The position numbers were made by a program, and so were the translations under genes. The notes under the pieces were generated by a model. That model had not been told where the DNA came from. It did not search any database and saw only the letters and a program-made list of their open reading frames with translations. A stretch of 64,000 nucleotides of DNA from Portibacter marinus (lineage in GTDB: Bacteria; Bacteroidota; Bacteroidia; Chitinophagales; Saprospiraceae): contig NZ_JAJNKB010000004.1 of assembly GCF_021533195.1 (NCBI RefSeq), positions 248,001 through 312,000 on the forward strand, read 5' to 3'. Of the stretch, positions 28,609-35,349 are shown one piece after another (within the stretch, counting starts at the first letter, position 1; each line of letters opens with the position of its first letter).

Positions 28609-29085
28609 TTAAGGATTAATCTTCCATACCTTATCTGAGGCCTCCAAATATTCTCCTAACGCTGCTGATCCGTACCATAATGTCATATCTGGATAGAGAT
28701 ATCCGGCGGCTATGGCAGGATCTGTCAACATCAATTCTTCTGCTTCCTCGATTGAGTTTACATTTAATATGAATATTCCTCTGTAATCCTTATCGTTTTT
28801 AAGCATTGGTCCGGCTACAAGCAACTTTTCTTCTTTTACCAGATGATTGATGTTCTTCATATGACCTGCGAAGGCTGCACTTCTGGCATCCTGATCTTCA
28901 GACTTATTTTCACCTGATTTCAAAAGCACGAAAACATAGGTTTTCATTCCATAGTCATCTGCGCCTAATTTTTCAGCTAATGCTGAATCGTAGTTGGGAT
29001 TACTTTCTTGGCTTACTACCAAGTTGAAACACACTGAAAAAAAGAAGAGAAATGGTACAAGCAAAAAAATTCTTTGACATCTCAT
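28609..29085 (-). CDS. Secreted YciI-like (DABB) domain protein
   Basis: The protein is 158 aa from the ATG at 29085 (MRCQRIFLLVPFLFFFSVCF); the frame extends 34 codons upstream but that part lacks features. A signal peptide is followed by a YciI-like ferredoxin fold: KTYVFVLLKSGEN, AGHMKNINHLVKEEKLLVAG, YRGIFILNVNSIEEAEELML, DPAIAAGYLYPDMTLWYG. The His in GHMKNI corresponds to the conserved His of YciI proteins. Exported YciI-like proteins are common in Bacteroidota and untested. It reads away from the tRNA. Confidence 0.85.
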   Translation of the reverse strand: MRCQRIFLLVPFLFFFSVCFNLVVSQESNPNYDSALAEKLGADDYGMKTYVFVLLKSGENKSEDQDARSAAFAGHMKNINHLVKEEKLLVAGPMLKNDKDYRGIFILNVNSIEEAEELMLTDPAIAAGYLYPDMTLWYGSAALGEYLEASDKVWKINP

Positions 29086-29171
29086 AATGTATGATACTTG
29101 TGAATGTAAATATATTAGTTCGTGTTCTTCACTCAATAACCTTTTACAATATCCAAAAAAATACGGTTTAA

Positions 29172-29204
29172 TTGACAAGATTCCCACTCATTATATTAAA
29201 TTTG
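29172..29204 (+). promoter_or_regulatory. Possible promoter of the CAU tRNA
   Basis: TTG at 29172-29174 and TAAATTTG at 29197-29204 match the Bacteroidota promoter elements, but the spacer is 22 bases rather than 19. The octamer lies 37 bases before the mature tRNA 5' end. Confidence 0.5.
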
Positions 29205-29241
29205 CACCGCTTAAAAGTCACCGAATGGTGATTAGTAACCA

Positions 29242-29315
29242 GGGCCTATAGCTCAGCTGGTTAGAGCACCTGACTCATAATCAGGGGGTCTGGGGTTCAA
29301 GTCCCTGTGGGCCCA
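29242..29315 (+). tRNA. tRNA with anticodon CAU (elongator Met or lysidine-type Ile2)
   Basis: The 74-nt cloverleaf folds: acceptor GGGCCTA / TGGGCCC with discriminator A, D arm TAGCTCAGCTGGTTAGAGCA, anticodon stem CCTGA / TCAGG around loop CTCATAA, T arm with loop TTCAAGT. CCA is not encoded. The anticodon is CAU. C4-G69 and C5-G68 in the acceptor stem match positions known to favour TilS, so tRNA-Ile2 (AUA decoding after lysidine modification) is possible; the D- and anticodon-arm pattern also fits elongator tRNA-Met. Its last bases (from 29307) are the left edge of the 403-bp tandem repeat. Confidence 0.93.
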
Positions 29316-29316
29316 C

Positions 29317-29342
29317 AAAGGAGGCTTAATGCCTCCTTTTTT
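29317..29342 (+). terminator. tRNA terminator, copied in each tandem repeat
   Basis: Stem AAAGGAGGC / GCCTCCTTT, loop TTAAT, then TTT, starting 2 bases after the tRNA. The same hairpin recurs at 29720-29745 and 30123-30148 because it is part of the repeated unit. Confidence 0.9.
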
Positions 29343-29347
29343 AATAT

Positions 29348-29655
29348 ATGCAAACTGCCAAAGTATATATCCTTCATAGCGCTTCTTTAGATAAATACTA
29401 TATCGGTATGACGCAAGATCTAATGAACACTCCCGATAGCTATCGGGAAATAAACATAATCAATCATTCTATGGTAAAAGCAAATTTACTGCGTCAGCAA
29501 CCGACTGGGAGTTATTCTTCGTGATTAAGTGCACATCCTATTCACAAGCTTTTCAAATTGAACGTCATATCAAACGTAAGAAAAGTAGAACCTACATTGC
29601 TAACCTTAGAAAATACCCTACCATAGCTGAGAACTTGCTCAATAAATATACTTAA
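29348..29655 (+). pseudogene. GIY-YIG nuclease pseudogene, copy 1
   Basis: The frame from the ATG at 29348 gives MQTAKVYILHSASLDKYYIG, the GIY-YIG N-terminus, then runs into a stop. The C-terminal half (FTASATDWELFFVIKCTSYS, then FQIERHIKRKKSRTYIANL and NLLNKY) lies two frames over. The shift occurs around the 16-base palindrome CCCGATAGCTATCGGG at 29432-29447, where the expected RLxxHN segment should be. Intact relatives are single-domain GIY-YIG proteins of about 80-100 aa, common next to tRNA or rRNA genes in Bacteroidota. Confidence 0.85.
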
Positions 29656-29750
29656 GCAACTACAACACTCCTATTCAGAATGCTGGGTTCACCCCGATGG
29701 CTATCGGGTGTGGGCCCACAAAGGAGGCTTAATGCCTCCTTTTTTAATAT

Positions 29751-30058
29751 ATGCAAACTGCCAAAGTATATATCCTTCATAGCGCTTCTTTAGATAAATA
29801 CTATATCGGTATGACGCAAGATTTAATGAACACTCCCGATAGCTATCGGGAAATAAAGATAATCAACCATTCTATGGCAAAAGCAAATTTACTGCGACAG
29901 CATCCGATTGGGAGTTATTCTTCGTGATTAAGTGCACATCTTATTCACAAGCTTTTCAAATTGAACGTCATATCAAACGTATGAAAAGTAGAACCTATAT
30001 TGCTAACCTTAGAAAATACCCTACCATAGCTGAGAACTTGCTCAATAAATATGCTTAA
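29751..30058 (+). pseudogene. GIY-YIG nuclease pseudogene, copy 2
   Basis: Same layout and same frame break as copy 1, with the palindrome at 29835-29850. The second half reads IKRMKSRTYIANL here; the Lys in copy 1 at that place (KRKKS) is one of the few differences. The shared lesion shows that the break predates the tandem duplication. Confidence 0.85.
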
Positions 30059-30153
30059 GCAACTACAACACTCCTATTCAGAATGCTGGGTTCACCCCGA
30101 TGGCTATCGGGGGTGGGCCCACAAAGGAGGCTTAATGCCTCCTTTTTTAATAT

Positions 30154-30423
30154 ATGCAAACTGCCAAAGTATATATCCTTCATAGCGCTTCTTTAGATAA
30201 ATACTATATCGGTATGACGCAAGATCTAATGAACACTCCCGATAGCTATCGGGAAATAAACATAATCAATCATTCTATGGCAAAAGCAAATTTACTGCGT
30301 CAGCATCCGATTGGGAGTTATTCTTCGTGATTAAGTGCACATCTTATTCACAAGCTTTTCAAATTGAACGTCATATCAAACGTATGAAAAGTAGAACCTA
30401 TATTGCTAACCTTAGAAAATACC
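30154..30423 (+). pseudogene. GIY-YIG nuclease pseudogene, copy 3 (3' truncated)
   Basis: Third copy with the palindrome at 30238-30253 and the same frame break. Similarity ends in the LRKY region at about 30423, so the last about 10 residues are missing. The next gene, the TolB-like protein on the minus strand, ends at 30449. Confidence 0.8.
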
Positions 30424-30448
30424 ATCGAGCAAAACATTTTTTCAAGAC

Positions 30449-31315
30449 CTAATTCCCCTTTGTATCAGACCAGGCCGGCTCTCCATGATACGCATCGACA
30501 GTTGTCAATTTAGCCTCATTGCTTCCATCTAAATCCATCACATATATATGATCCTTTCCCATCCGCTTGGCGTGAAATGCAATTTTCTGTCCATCTGGCG
30601 AAACAGAAATTTCCTGATAAAACTTACTGTCATTGGTAATTTGGTTGATTTCCTTCGTGTACAAGTCAATCATGAAAATATCGTTCGATTCTTTGTCTCT
30701 TTCCTCTGAATAATGATAAGTATAAACCAATTGTTTACTATCGGGCATCCAAGAAGTGTATTTCTCACTTTTTTCACTCGTTGTCAACCTTATTGTGTTT
30801 TGTGCTTCCAGATCGTAGAAATACAACTCATTATTCCCTTCTCGATCCGATATAAAACTAAATTTAGTACCATCGGGAGACCAATCAGGCCTGCCGTTAT
30901 ATGATGGGTGTGCAACCAACAATCGATTCCTACCACTTTGGATATCTGTCAAACCAATATATCGATTATTTCCATCCTTTAAGGTGTACAGAAATTTAGT
31001 ACCATCTGGAGACAAAATAAACTCTTCTTTACCAAATGTATTCAGCGAATCAATATACCCAGCCAAGTCCACTGATCTGATCTCAAAATTTCCACTTGTA
31101 TCTGTTGAATTGAAAATGAATGCTTGTAATTTTGAATTCCACTTAGGAGACCAATCCCAACCCTCATTTCGAGTTAATTGCAGTTTTTGGGATCCATCAA
31201 TACTCATCCAGTAAATATCAAAATTACCTGATTCATTACTGAGATAAGCTATTCCTGTTTGCGCATTTGCAGAAATTTTCCATATTAAAAAGAGAAAAAT
31301 ATATATTCTTATCAT
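30449..31315 (-). CDS. Exported TolB-like (PD40) beta-propeller protein
   Basis: The protein is 288 aa from the ATG at 31315; an upstream frame to 31345 is less likely because the signal peptide starts at MIRIYIFLFLIW. The mature part is a run of PD40/WD40-like blades: GNFDIYWMSIDGSQKLQLT, WSPKWNSKLQAFIFNS, LSPDGTKFLYTL, DWSPDGTKFSFIS, VSPDGQKIAFHAKRMG, HIYVMDLDGSNEAKLT. It lacks the N-terminal TolB domain, so it is a TolB-like propeller and not the Tol-Pal protein itself. Binding or scaffold role in the periplasm is likely; the partner is unknown. Confidence 0.87.
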   Translation of the reverse strand: MIRIYIFLFLIWKISANAQTGIAYLSNESGNFDIYWMSIDGSQKLQLTRNEGWDWSPKWNSKLQAFIFNSTDTSGNFEIRSVDLAGYIDSLNTFGKEEFILSPDGTKFLYTLKDGNNRYIGLTDIQSGRNRLLVAHPSYNGRPDWSPDGTKFSFISDREGNNELYFYDLEAQNTIRLTTSEKSEKYTSWMPDSKQLVYTYHYSEERDKESNDIFMIDLYTKEINQITNDSKFYQEISVSPDGQKIAFHAKRMGKDHIYVMDLDGSNEAKLTTVDAYHGEPAWSDTKGN

Positions 31316-31380
31316 TTCACCAGTTTTATACAAATAGTAAAACAAATAAATTGTTGTAAGTTTAAGTACAATGAAAATTT

Positions 31381-31728
31381 ATGTTACTATCACATCAAGC
31401 TTCTGTTTTTCCTTGTATAGATATGCAATTGACCCTGGACTTTTACCACGATAAATTAGGCTTTATACCAAGCTATTTACATGGTAACCCCATCACATAC
31501 GCCGTATTAAAAAGAGAAGGAATAACCATCAATCTTAATCTTACTTCAGAATTTCTTGAAAAATCAACGATTTATATCTTCTGCCACAATGTTAAGGAGG
31601 TTTACAATGAGTACACAAAAAAGGAAGTCAGCTTTTTTGAAACTTTAAACACGACAGATTACGGTATGCAGGAATTTGTGGTTTTGGATCCGAATCAGAA
31701 TAAACTGATTTTCGGACAGCATACCTAA
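31381..31728 (+). CDS. VOC family (glyoxalase/bleomycin resistance-like) protein
   Basis: The protein is 115 aa. The fold signature is clear: ASVFPCIDMQLTLDFYHDKL at the first beta-alpha unit, AVLKREGITINLNL, IYIFCHNVKEVYNEY and QEFVVLDPNQNKLIFGQ at the end. The length and single vicinal-oxygen-chelate domain resemble antibiotic-sequestering or small lyase members; metal ligands are only partly matched, so the activity cannot be named. It is convergent with the lytic transglycosylase (2-bp gap). Confidence 0.85.
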   Translation: MLLSHQASVFPCIDMQLTLDFYHDKLGFIPSYLHGNPITYAVLKREGITINLNLTSEFLEKSTIYIFCHNVKEVYNEYTKKEVSFFETLNTTDYGMQEFVVLDPNQNKLIFGQHT

Positions 31729-31730
31729 TT

Positions 31731-32663
31731 CTATTTATTAGGGATTTTGACTTCGTATTTGTTATTGATCACTGTTAACTTATTGTCTCTCAACCAAGGA
31801 TTATACACTTTCAATATACGATAACTGATACCATGCTCTTCAGCAAAATCCGACCAACTCGCAACAGACTTGTCAATTTGAACAGTATAGTAATTATCAA
31901 ATGGTTGATATAAATCTTCCGGATCAAGATAAAACCCGTAGTTGGCTGGATTCGCCATAATTTCTTTGATTGCCATCAATCTAAATACATACCTACTGGT
32001 CTCAGAATTCAAGTTTAAGTCGAAATAGTGATCTTGATCCTGTGACTGCAGCAACGACTTATATCTCGTAGGTCCAACATTATAGGCAGCTGCAGCGTCG
32101 AACCATGTTCCAAATTTGCCTTTTAGCCATTTAATGTATTTGCATGCCGCTTCAGTCGATTTCTCAAGGTGATACCGCTCGTCTACTTCGTCATTAACCT
32201 CTAATCCATATTCTTGGGCAGCAAGTTTTCTAAATTGCCAAAACCCTCTTGCTCCTGCCGGCGAAGTGGCATTCATCAAATTACTTTCAGCTACCGCTAA
32301 ATATTTAAAGTCGTCTGGAATACCATTCTCAGCCAGAATCTTTTCCATTACTGGAAAAAAACGATTGGATTTCTTAATATTTAATAAGGTATTGGATTGC
32401 CAATAAGAATTCACCATTAATTCTCTATCAAAACGCTCTACTGCATCAAAATTATCCAATGGTAATACTTCGCCTGCAAAGGTGTAATTCTTCGTCAGAT
32501 CTGCAGCTTTGATGACCTGCGGTAATCCATCAGATACACTCTTATTTTTTTCTGAGGCCAATGTAGGTTCCCCCTTTCCTTCCATTGAAGTATAAGAAAT
32601 GAAGATCATCGCCGTAAAAATGAGTCCGGATACAATAGAGAGCAATCCAAATAATCGATTCAT
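31731..32663 (-). CDS. Membrane-anchored lytic transglycosylase (MltD-like SLT domain)
   Basis: The protein is 310 aa. It has an N-terminal hydrophobic anchor (LLSIVSGLIFTAMIFIS), a linker, and an SLT domain with the catalytic Glu in FKYLAVAESNLM, then SPAGARGFWQFRKLAAQEYG and AAAAYNVGPTRYK. The C-terminal region (NYYTVQIDKSVASWSDFAEE, then YRILKVYNPWLRDNKL) looks like a LysM-type module. It cleaves the MurNAc-GlcNAc bond of peptidoglycan to make anhydro ends. It lies 53 bp downstream of the DUF2480 gene in the same orientation, so it probably ends the scpB transcript. Confidence 0.92.
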   Translation of the reverse strand: MNRLFGLLSIVSGLIFTAMIFISYTSMEGKGEPTLASEKNKSVSDGLPQVIKAADLTKNYTFAGEVLPLDNFDAVERFDRELMVNSYWQSNTLLNIKKSNRFFPVMEKILAENGIPDDFKYLAVAESNLMNATSPAGARGFWQFRKLAAQEYGLEVNDEVDERYHLEKSTEAACKYIKWLKGKFGTWFDAAAAYNVGPTRYKSLLQSQDQDHYFDLNLNSETSRYVFRLMAIKEIMANPANYGFYLDPEDLYQPFDNYYTVQIDKSVASWSDFAEEHGISYRILKVYNPWLRDNKLTVINNKYEVKIPNK

Positions 32664-32716
32664 AGTTATGTATATTTTCTTATTAATGTGTATAGAACAC
32701 TACCCAAATACCGCTT

Positions 32717-33247
32717 TCACGCTTTTTTTAAAACCCGAGGCCTCTTAAATATAGGCACAGTACTGCAAGGCTCTCCATACATTATGCTTTGTGCATAAGG
32801 TTTGAGTTTTGCTGTAATTAAAGCATAAGCCGAAGGCGGCACAGGCTTTTCACTACAACCTTTAATGACGACTCTTGCACCATCATATTTCTTGGCATCA
32901 ATACTATCGATAAATTTTTGATAATGATGCTTTAAATATTCAGTTTTGTCTCCTTGGAATATTTCATGAGCATAATCTGATGCATAGGCACTAATTAACA
33001 TATAAGCCCATACAGGTATAATTGCATCGGTGCTGCAAGTAAGTAATAGAATCTTACTTTCAGTTTTTGACCAATCTACTTCTTTTAATGCGGCCCTGAA
33101 ATCCTTCTCTTTGAGAATCAACTCCATATACAAATAATCCTTCAGATCAAAAATTTCAAATTCATGCTTAGGATAATGTGTTTCCAGATTAAAATTAATT
33201 AACCCACTATTAGCTACTCTATTTATTAAAGGTTTGTTATCTGTCAT
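32717..33247 (-). CDS. DUF2480 family protein
   Basis: The protein is 176 aa. The family pattern is present throughout: LINRVANSGLINFNLETHYP, DLKDYLYMELILKEKDFRAA, WSKTESKILLLTCSTDAIIP, WAYMLISAYAS and VVIKGCSEKPVPPSAYALIT. DUF2480 is essentially confined to Bacteroidota and has no known role. Two Cys (in LTCSTD and IKGCSE) are well placed for metal binding or a redox pair; this is inference. The gene overlaps scpB by 4 bp (ATGA), so the two are translationally coupled. Confidence 0.9.
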   Translation of the reverse strand: MTDNKPLINRVANSGLINFNLETHYPKHEFEIFDLKDYLYMELILKEKDFRAALKEVDWSKTESKILLLTCSTDAIIPVWAYMLISAYASDYAHEIFQGDKTEYLKHHYQKFIDSIDAKKYDGARVVIKGCSEKPVPPSAYALITAKLKPYAQSIMYGEPCSTVPIFKRPRVLKKA

Positions 33248-33849
33248 TCTTCTTCAACAATTTCTAATTCTGAAGGTTTTCCAATCGATTCATCCTGGCT
33301 TGTTAGTTCTTTTAATGTCGGCAAATCTTTTGGAGATCGCAGACCGAAGTAATCCATAAACTTATTGCTGGTCTTATACAATAAAGGTTTTCCAGGTCCG
33401 TCTTCTCTTCCTGCAATCTCAATCAACTCTTTTTCGAGAAGTTTTTGTACTGTATAATCACTATTGACCCCCCTAATGCCTTCAATATAGGTTTTGGTTA
33501 CTGGCTGTTTGTAAGCTATAATACTTAACGTTTCCATTGCAACCTTTGTCAGTTTGGCATTGCTTTTTTCTTTAAGCAAAGTGCTGACTGTCGGATGAAA
33601 CAAAGGTTTACTCATGAAGGCATAACCGCTGTCAATTTCCTGAATATTAAAAGAAAAATCATTCTGATCAAACTTTGATCGAACGCGTTCAATGGACTCC
33701 AATATTTCCGACATAGGAAAATCATGTATCATCAATCGATCCAGACATGTTTTGATCATGTCCGCACTTATAGGACTATCAGCAGCAAAAATAAGGCTCT
33801 CTACGTGTTGGTCTATGCGTTCCAAACTAGCAATGATTAAGACTCCCAA
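33244..33849 (-). CDS. scpB: Segregation and condensation protein B
   Basis: The protein is 201 aa. Two winged-helix domains are recognisable; the first holds VESLIFAADSPISADMIKTC and the second LTKVAMETLSIIAYKQPVTK followed by YIEGIRGVNSDYTVQKLLEK and IEIAGREDGPGKPLLYKTS, the best-conserved ScpB block. ScpB binds the ScpA kleisin in the SMC complex and supports chromosome segregation. It follows the 121-aa membrane protein after 15 bp and precedes DUF2480 with a 4-bp overlap. Confidence 0.95.
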   Translation of the reverse strand: MGVLIIASLERIDQHVESLIFAADSPISADMIKTCLDRLMIHDFPMSEILESIERVRSKFDQNDFSFNIQEIDSGYAFMSKPLFHPTVSTLLKEKSNAKLTKVAMETLSIIAYKQPVTKTYIEGIRGVNSDYTVQKLLEKELIEIAGREDGPGKPLLYKTSNKFMDYFGLRSPKDLPTLKELTSQDESIGKPSELEIVEEE

Positions 33850-33864
33850 AGGTAGGAAATCTTA

Positions 33865-34230
33865 CTACATAACTGCCAAAAACGTATAGCTAAACACAGA
33901 TACAAACGCCACCAACATGGAGAAAATCAAAAGTGTCCAAAGCAAATCTCTCTTTCTGTACTTTCGTCGAAGCTGGTTTAATGGTGTATCAGCATCTTCA
34001 TTGATAGTAAGTCCATAGGAAAAAGTTTCCTTCTCTCTCTTTACATTCAGTTCACAAAGTTCGGGACCTAGAAAAAAAGAATAAGTTTTGGTTCGGAGAA
34101 CATTGAAGTCAATAATCATAATCTTATTGTTACAATTAACCACAATGTGACCATTTGGTGCGACGTGAACGATGCCCACGTTGTACCTTTCCCCATAGTC
34201 ATCGACATATGTCCATCCAAGTTGACTCAT
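33865..34230 (-). CDS. Hypothetical membrane protein
   Basis: The protein is 121 aa. It has an N-terminal beta-rich soluble part (GWTYVDDYGERYNVGIVHVA, NGHIVVNCNNKIMIIDFNVL) and a single C-terminal transmembrane segment (LLWTLLIFSMLVAFVSVFSY) preceded by a basic patch (RRKYRKRD), so the N-terminus faces the cytoplasm. I do not recognise the family. Being first of the minus-strand series with scpB and DUF2480, it may be cotranscribed with them. It is divergent from the DksA-like gene. Confidence 0.8.
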   Translation of the reverse strand: MSQLGWTYVDDYGERYNVGIVHVAPNGHIVVNCNNKIMIIDFNVLRTKTYSFFLGPELCELNVKREKETFSYGLTINEDADTPLNQLRRKYRKRDLLWTLLIFSMLVAFVSVFSYTFLAVM

Positions 34231-34330
34231 AGGTTTAGCATTTAAGTAATTAGTATAAGGTTTCTAAATGTACCTCTTTCTATTCATAACGAAAAATTTT
34301 TATTTTATTTATGTCAAATACTTAGCAATA

Positions 34331-34669
34331 ATGGATGGCGAAAACAAGAGGGTCATAAAAGAAAAAATTGTCGAACTGATCCACAAGTGTCAAGAAGACA
34401 TTCTGAATATGGAAAATAATACCCAGCCAGTAAAGCCGGAGAACTCCCTTGGTAGAATAAGTAGAATGGATGCGATTAACAATAAGAGCGTGATGGAAGC
34501 TGCATTAAGAAATACGAAAAACAAATTGGCGAAACTAAAGACAGCACTCCACCGCATAGACAATGAAAACTTTGGAATATGTTCATCATGTAAAAGGGAA
34601 ATACAATCCAAGAGATTAATCTACATGCCTGAAAGTGACCGATGCGTCAGATGTGCATCGAGGACATAA
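34331..34669 (+). CDS. TraR/DksA-like C4 zinc-finger protein
   Basis: The protein is 112 aa from the ATG at 34331; the longer frame from 34268 adds a hydrophobic segment (MYLFLFITKNFYFIYV) unlikely in this family. A coiled-coil-like N-terminus (EKIVELIHKCQEDILNME) leads to NSLGRISRMDAI, a motif typical of TraR/DksA relatives, and a C4 zinc finger CSSC ... CVRC near the end. Such proteins enter the RNA polymerase secondary channel. The canonical acidic DxxDxA tip is not obvious, so full DksA function is uncertain. A minus-strand terminator hairpin overlaps its stop. Confidence 0.87.
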   Translation: MDGENKRVIKEKIVELIHKCQEDILNMENNTQPVKPENSLGRISRMDAINNKSVMEAALRNTKNKLAKLKTALHRIDNENFGICSSCKREIQSKRLIYMPESDRCVRCASRT

Positions 34670-34705
34670 AAAAACAGGGTATCATCGAAAGCTCGATGCA
34701 CCCTG
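34668..34705 (-). terminator. Minus-strand terminator-like hairpin at the end of repeat unit A
   Basis: Read on the minus strand: CAGGGT ... CATCGA, an AGCTTTCGATG-type tip, ACCCTG (34675-34705), then seven T (34668-34674). On the plus strand no T-run follows the hairpin, so termination would act on transcripts that come from the radA side. Equivalent, weaker T-rich ends follow units B and C. Confidence 0.6.
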
Positions 34706-35141
34706 CATAACCCCAAAAAACCAATTGAAAACAATTCTTCTGCCACATCAATGTGGCTATATCTTTAAAAAATCTTTTTGCTATCTGAAAAGATGTACAC
34801 ATATATCAGCACATCTATACTTTTCAACAACATTTGTTCCAGAAAGTTTAAAAGAACAGGGCGCCAGTGTAAAACATGACACCCTGCATAACCCCAAAAA
34901 ACCAATTGAAAACAATTCTTCTGCCACATCAATGTGGCTATATCTTTTAGAAATCTTTATTTCTTTGACTCTCTTAACTCCTTTAAGACGTGACTTGTTC
35001 TAAAAGTCACATATTTTCTTTAAAGTTTTTTTCTTTTTAAAAAGAACAGGGCGCCAGTGTAAAACATGACACCCTGCATAACCCCAAAAAACCAATTGAA
35101 AACAATTCTTTAATCCCAATAACTAGGGATCATTTATCTTT
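34674..35141 (-). repeat. Three tandem structured elements (candidate small RNAs), units A, B and C
   Basis: Units lie at 34674-34766, 34856-34947 and 35046-35141, spaced 182 and 190 bp. All share GCATAACCCCAAAAAACC, the hairpin AATTG AAAA CAATT, and a CAGGG ... CCCTG stem. Unit A has a different stem tip (CATCGA / TCGATG) from B and C, and unit C replaces the GCCACAT / ATGTGGC hairpin of A and B by ATCCC / GGGAT. Thus structure is kept where sequence changes. The spacers are less similar. The minus strand is preferred because the T-runs follow on that side; no clear promoter was found. Confidence 0.7.
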
Positions 35142-35214
35142 AAAGATCATTATCTCTATACCTTCAAAACCAATTAAAATAATCTTTAGTTTCGATTTTA
35201 GCTCAATAAGATGA

Positions 35215-35236
35215 TTAATTGATATAAATCAATTAA
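35215..35236. other. Hairpin in the otherwise gene-free 35142-35349 stretch
   Basis: A perfect 9-bp stem TTAATTGAT / ATCAATTAA with loop ATAA. The surrounding bases up to the radA start hold no gene, and a degenerate echo of the repeat core (ACCAATTAAAATAATC) lies at about 35170. It has no T-run, so it is not a terminator in either direction. Confidence 0.4.
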
Positions 35237-35349
35237 CAATCTATCTCCAACGGTAAATATATAATCTCCTATCTAATTGCAAAAACTTTTATGTTATACT
35301 TTATCAAAATATGACACAATTAACATAATAAACATAATTTCGTCCATAT

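Larger units (their letters stand above)
29307..30423 (+). repeat. Three tandem 403-bp units anchored on the tRNA 3' end
   Basis: Units begin at 29307, 29710 and 30113 (period exactly 403 bp); the third loses similarity at about 30423. Each starts with GTGGGCCCACA, which in unit 1 is the tRNA 3' end, then has the terminator hairpin and a broken GIY-YIG gene. Units 1 and 2 close with a palindrome variant at 29693-29708 and 30096-30111. I count roughly a dozen differences between units 1 and 2, so the duplication is fairly recent. No transposase or terminal inverted repeats are present. Confidence 0.9.

Noticed and set aside
29307-30423. Insertion sequence or integron
   Set aside because: No transposase, integrase or terminal inverted repeats; the unit boundary follows the tRNA end instead.
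29348-30423. Functional GIY-YIG nuclease genes
   Set aside because: All three copies have the same frame lesion, and the third lacks its end. Programmed frameshifting cannot be excluded, but no slippery site was seen.
34635-35003. Plus-strand 122-codon frame across the structured repeats
   Set aside because: It reads through two repeat units in different frames and gives two unrelated-looking halves; it reflects the repeat, not a gene.
34674-35141. CRISPR array
   Set aside because: Units are long, carry diverged hairpins, have no short spacers and no cas genes are near.
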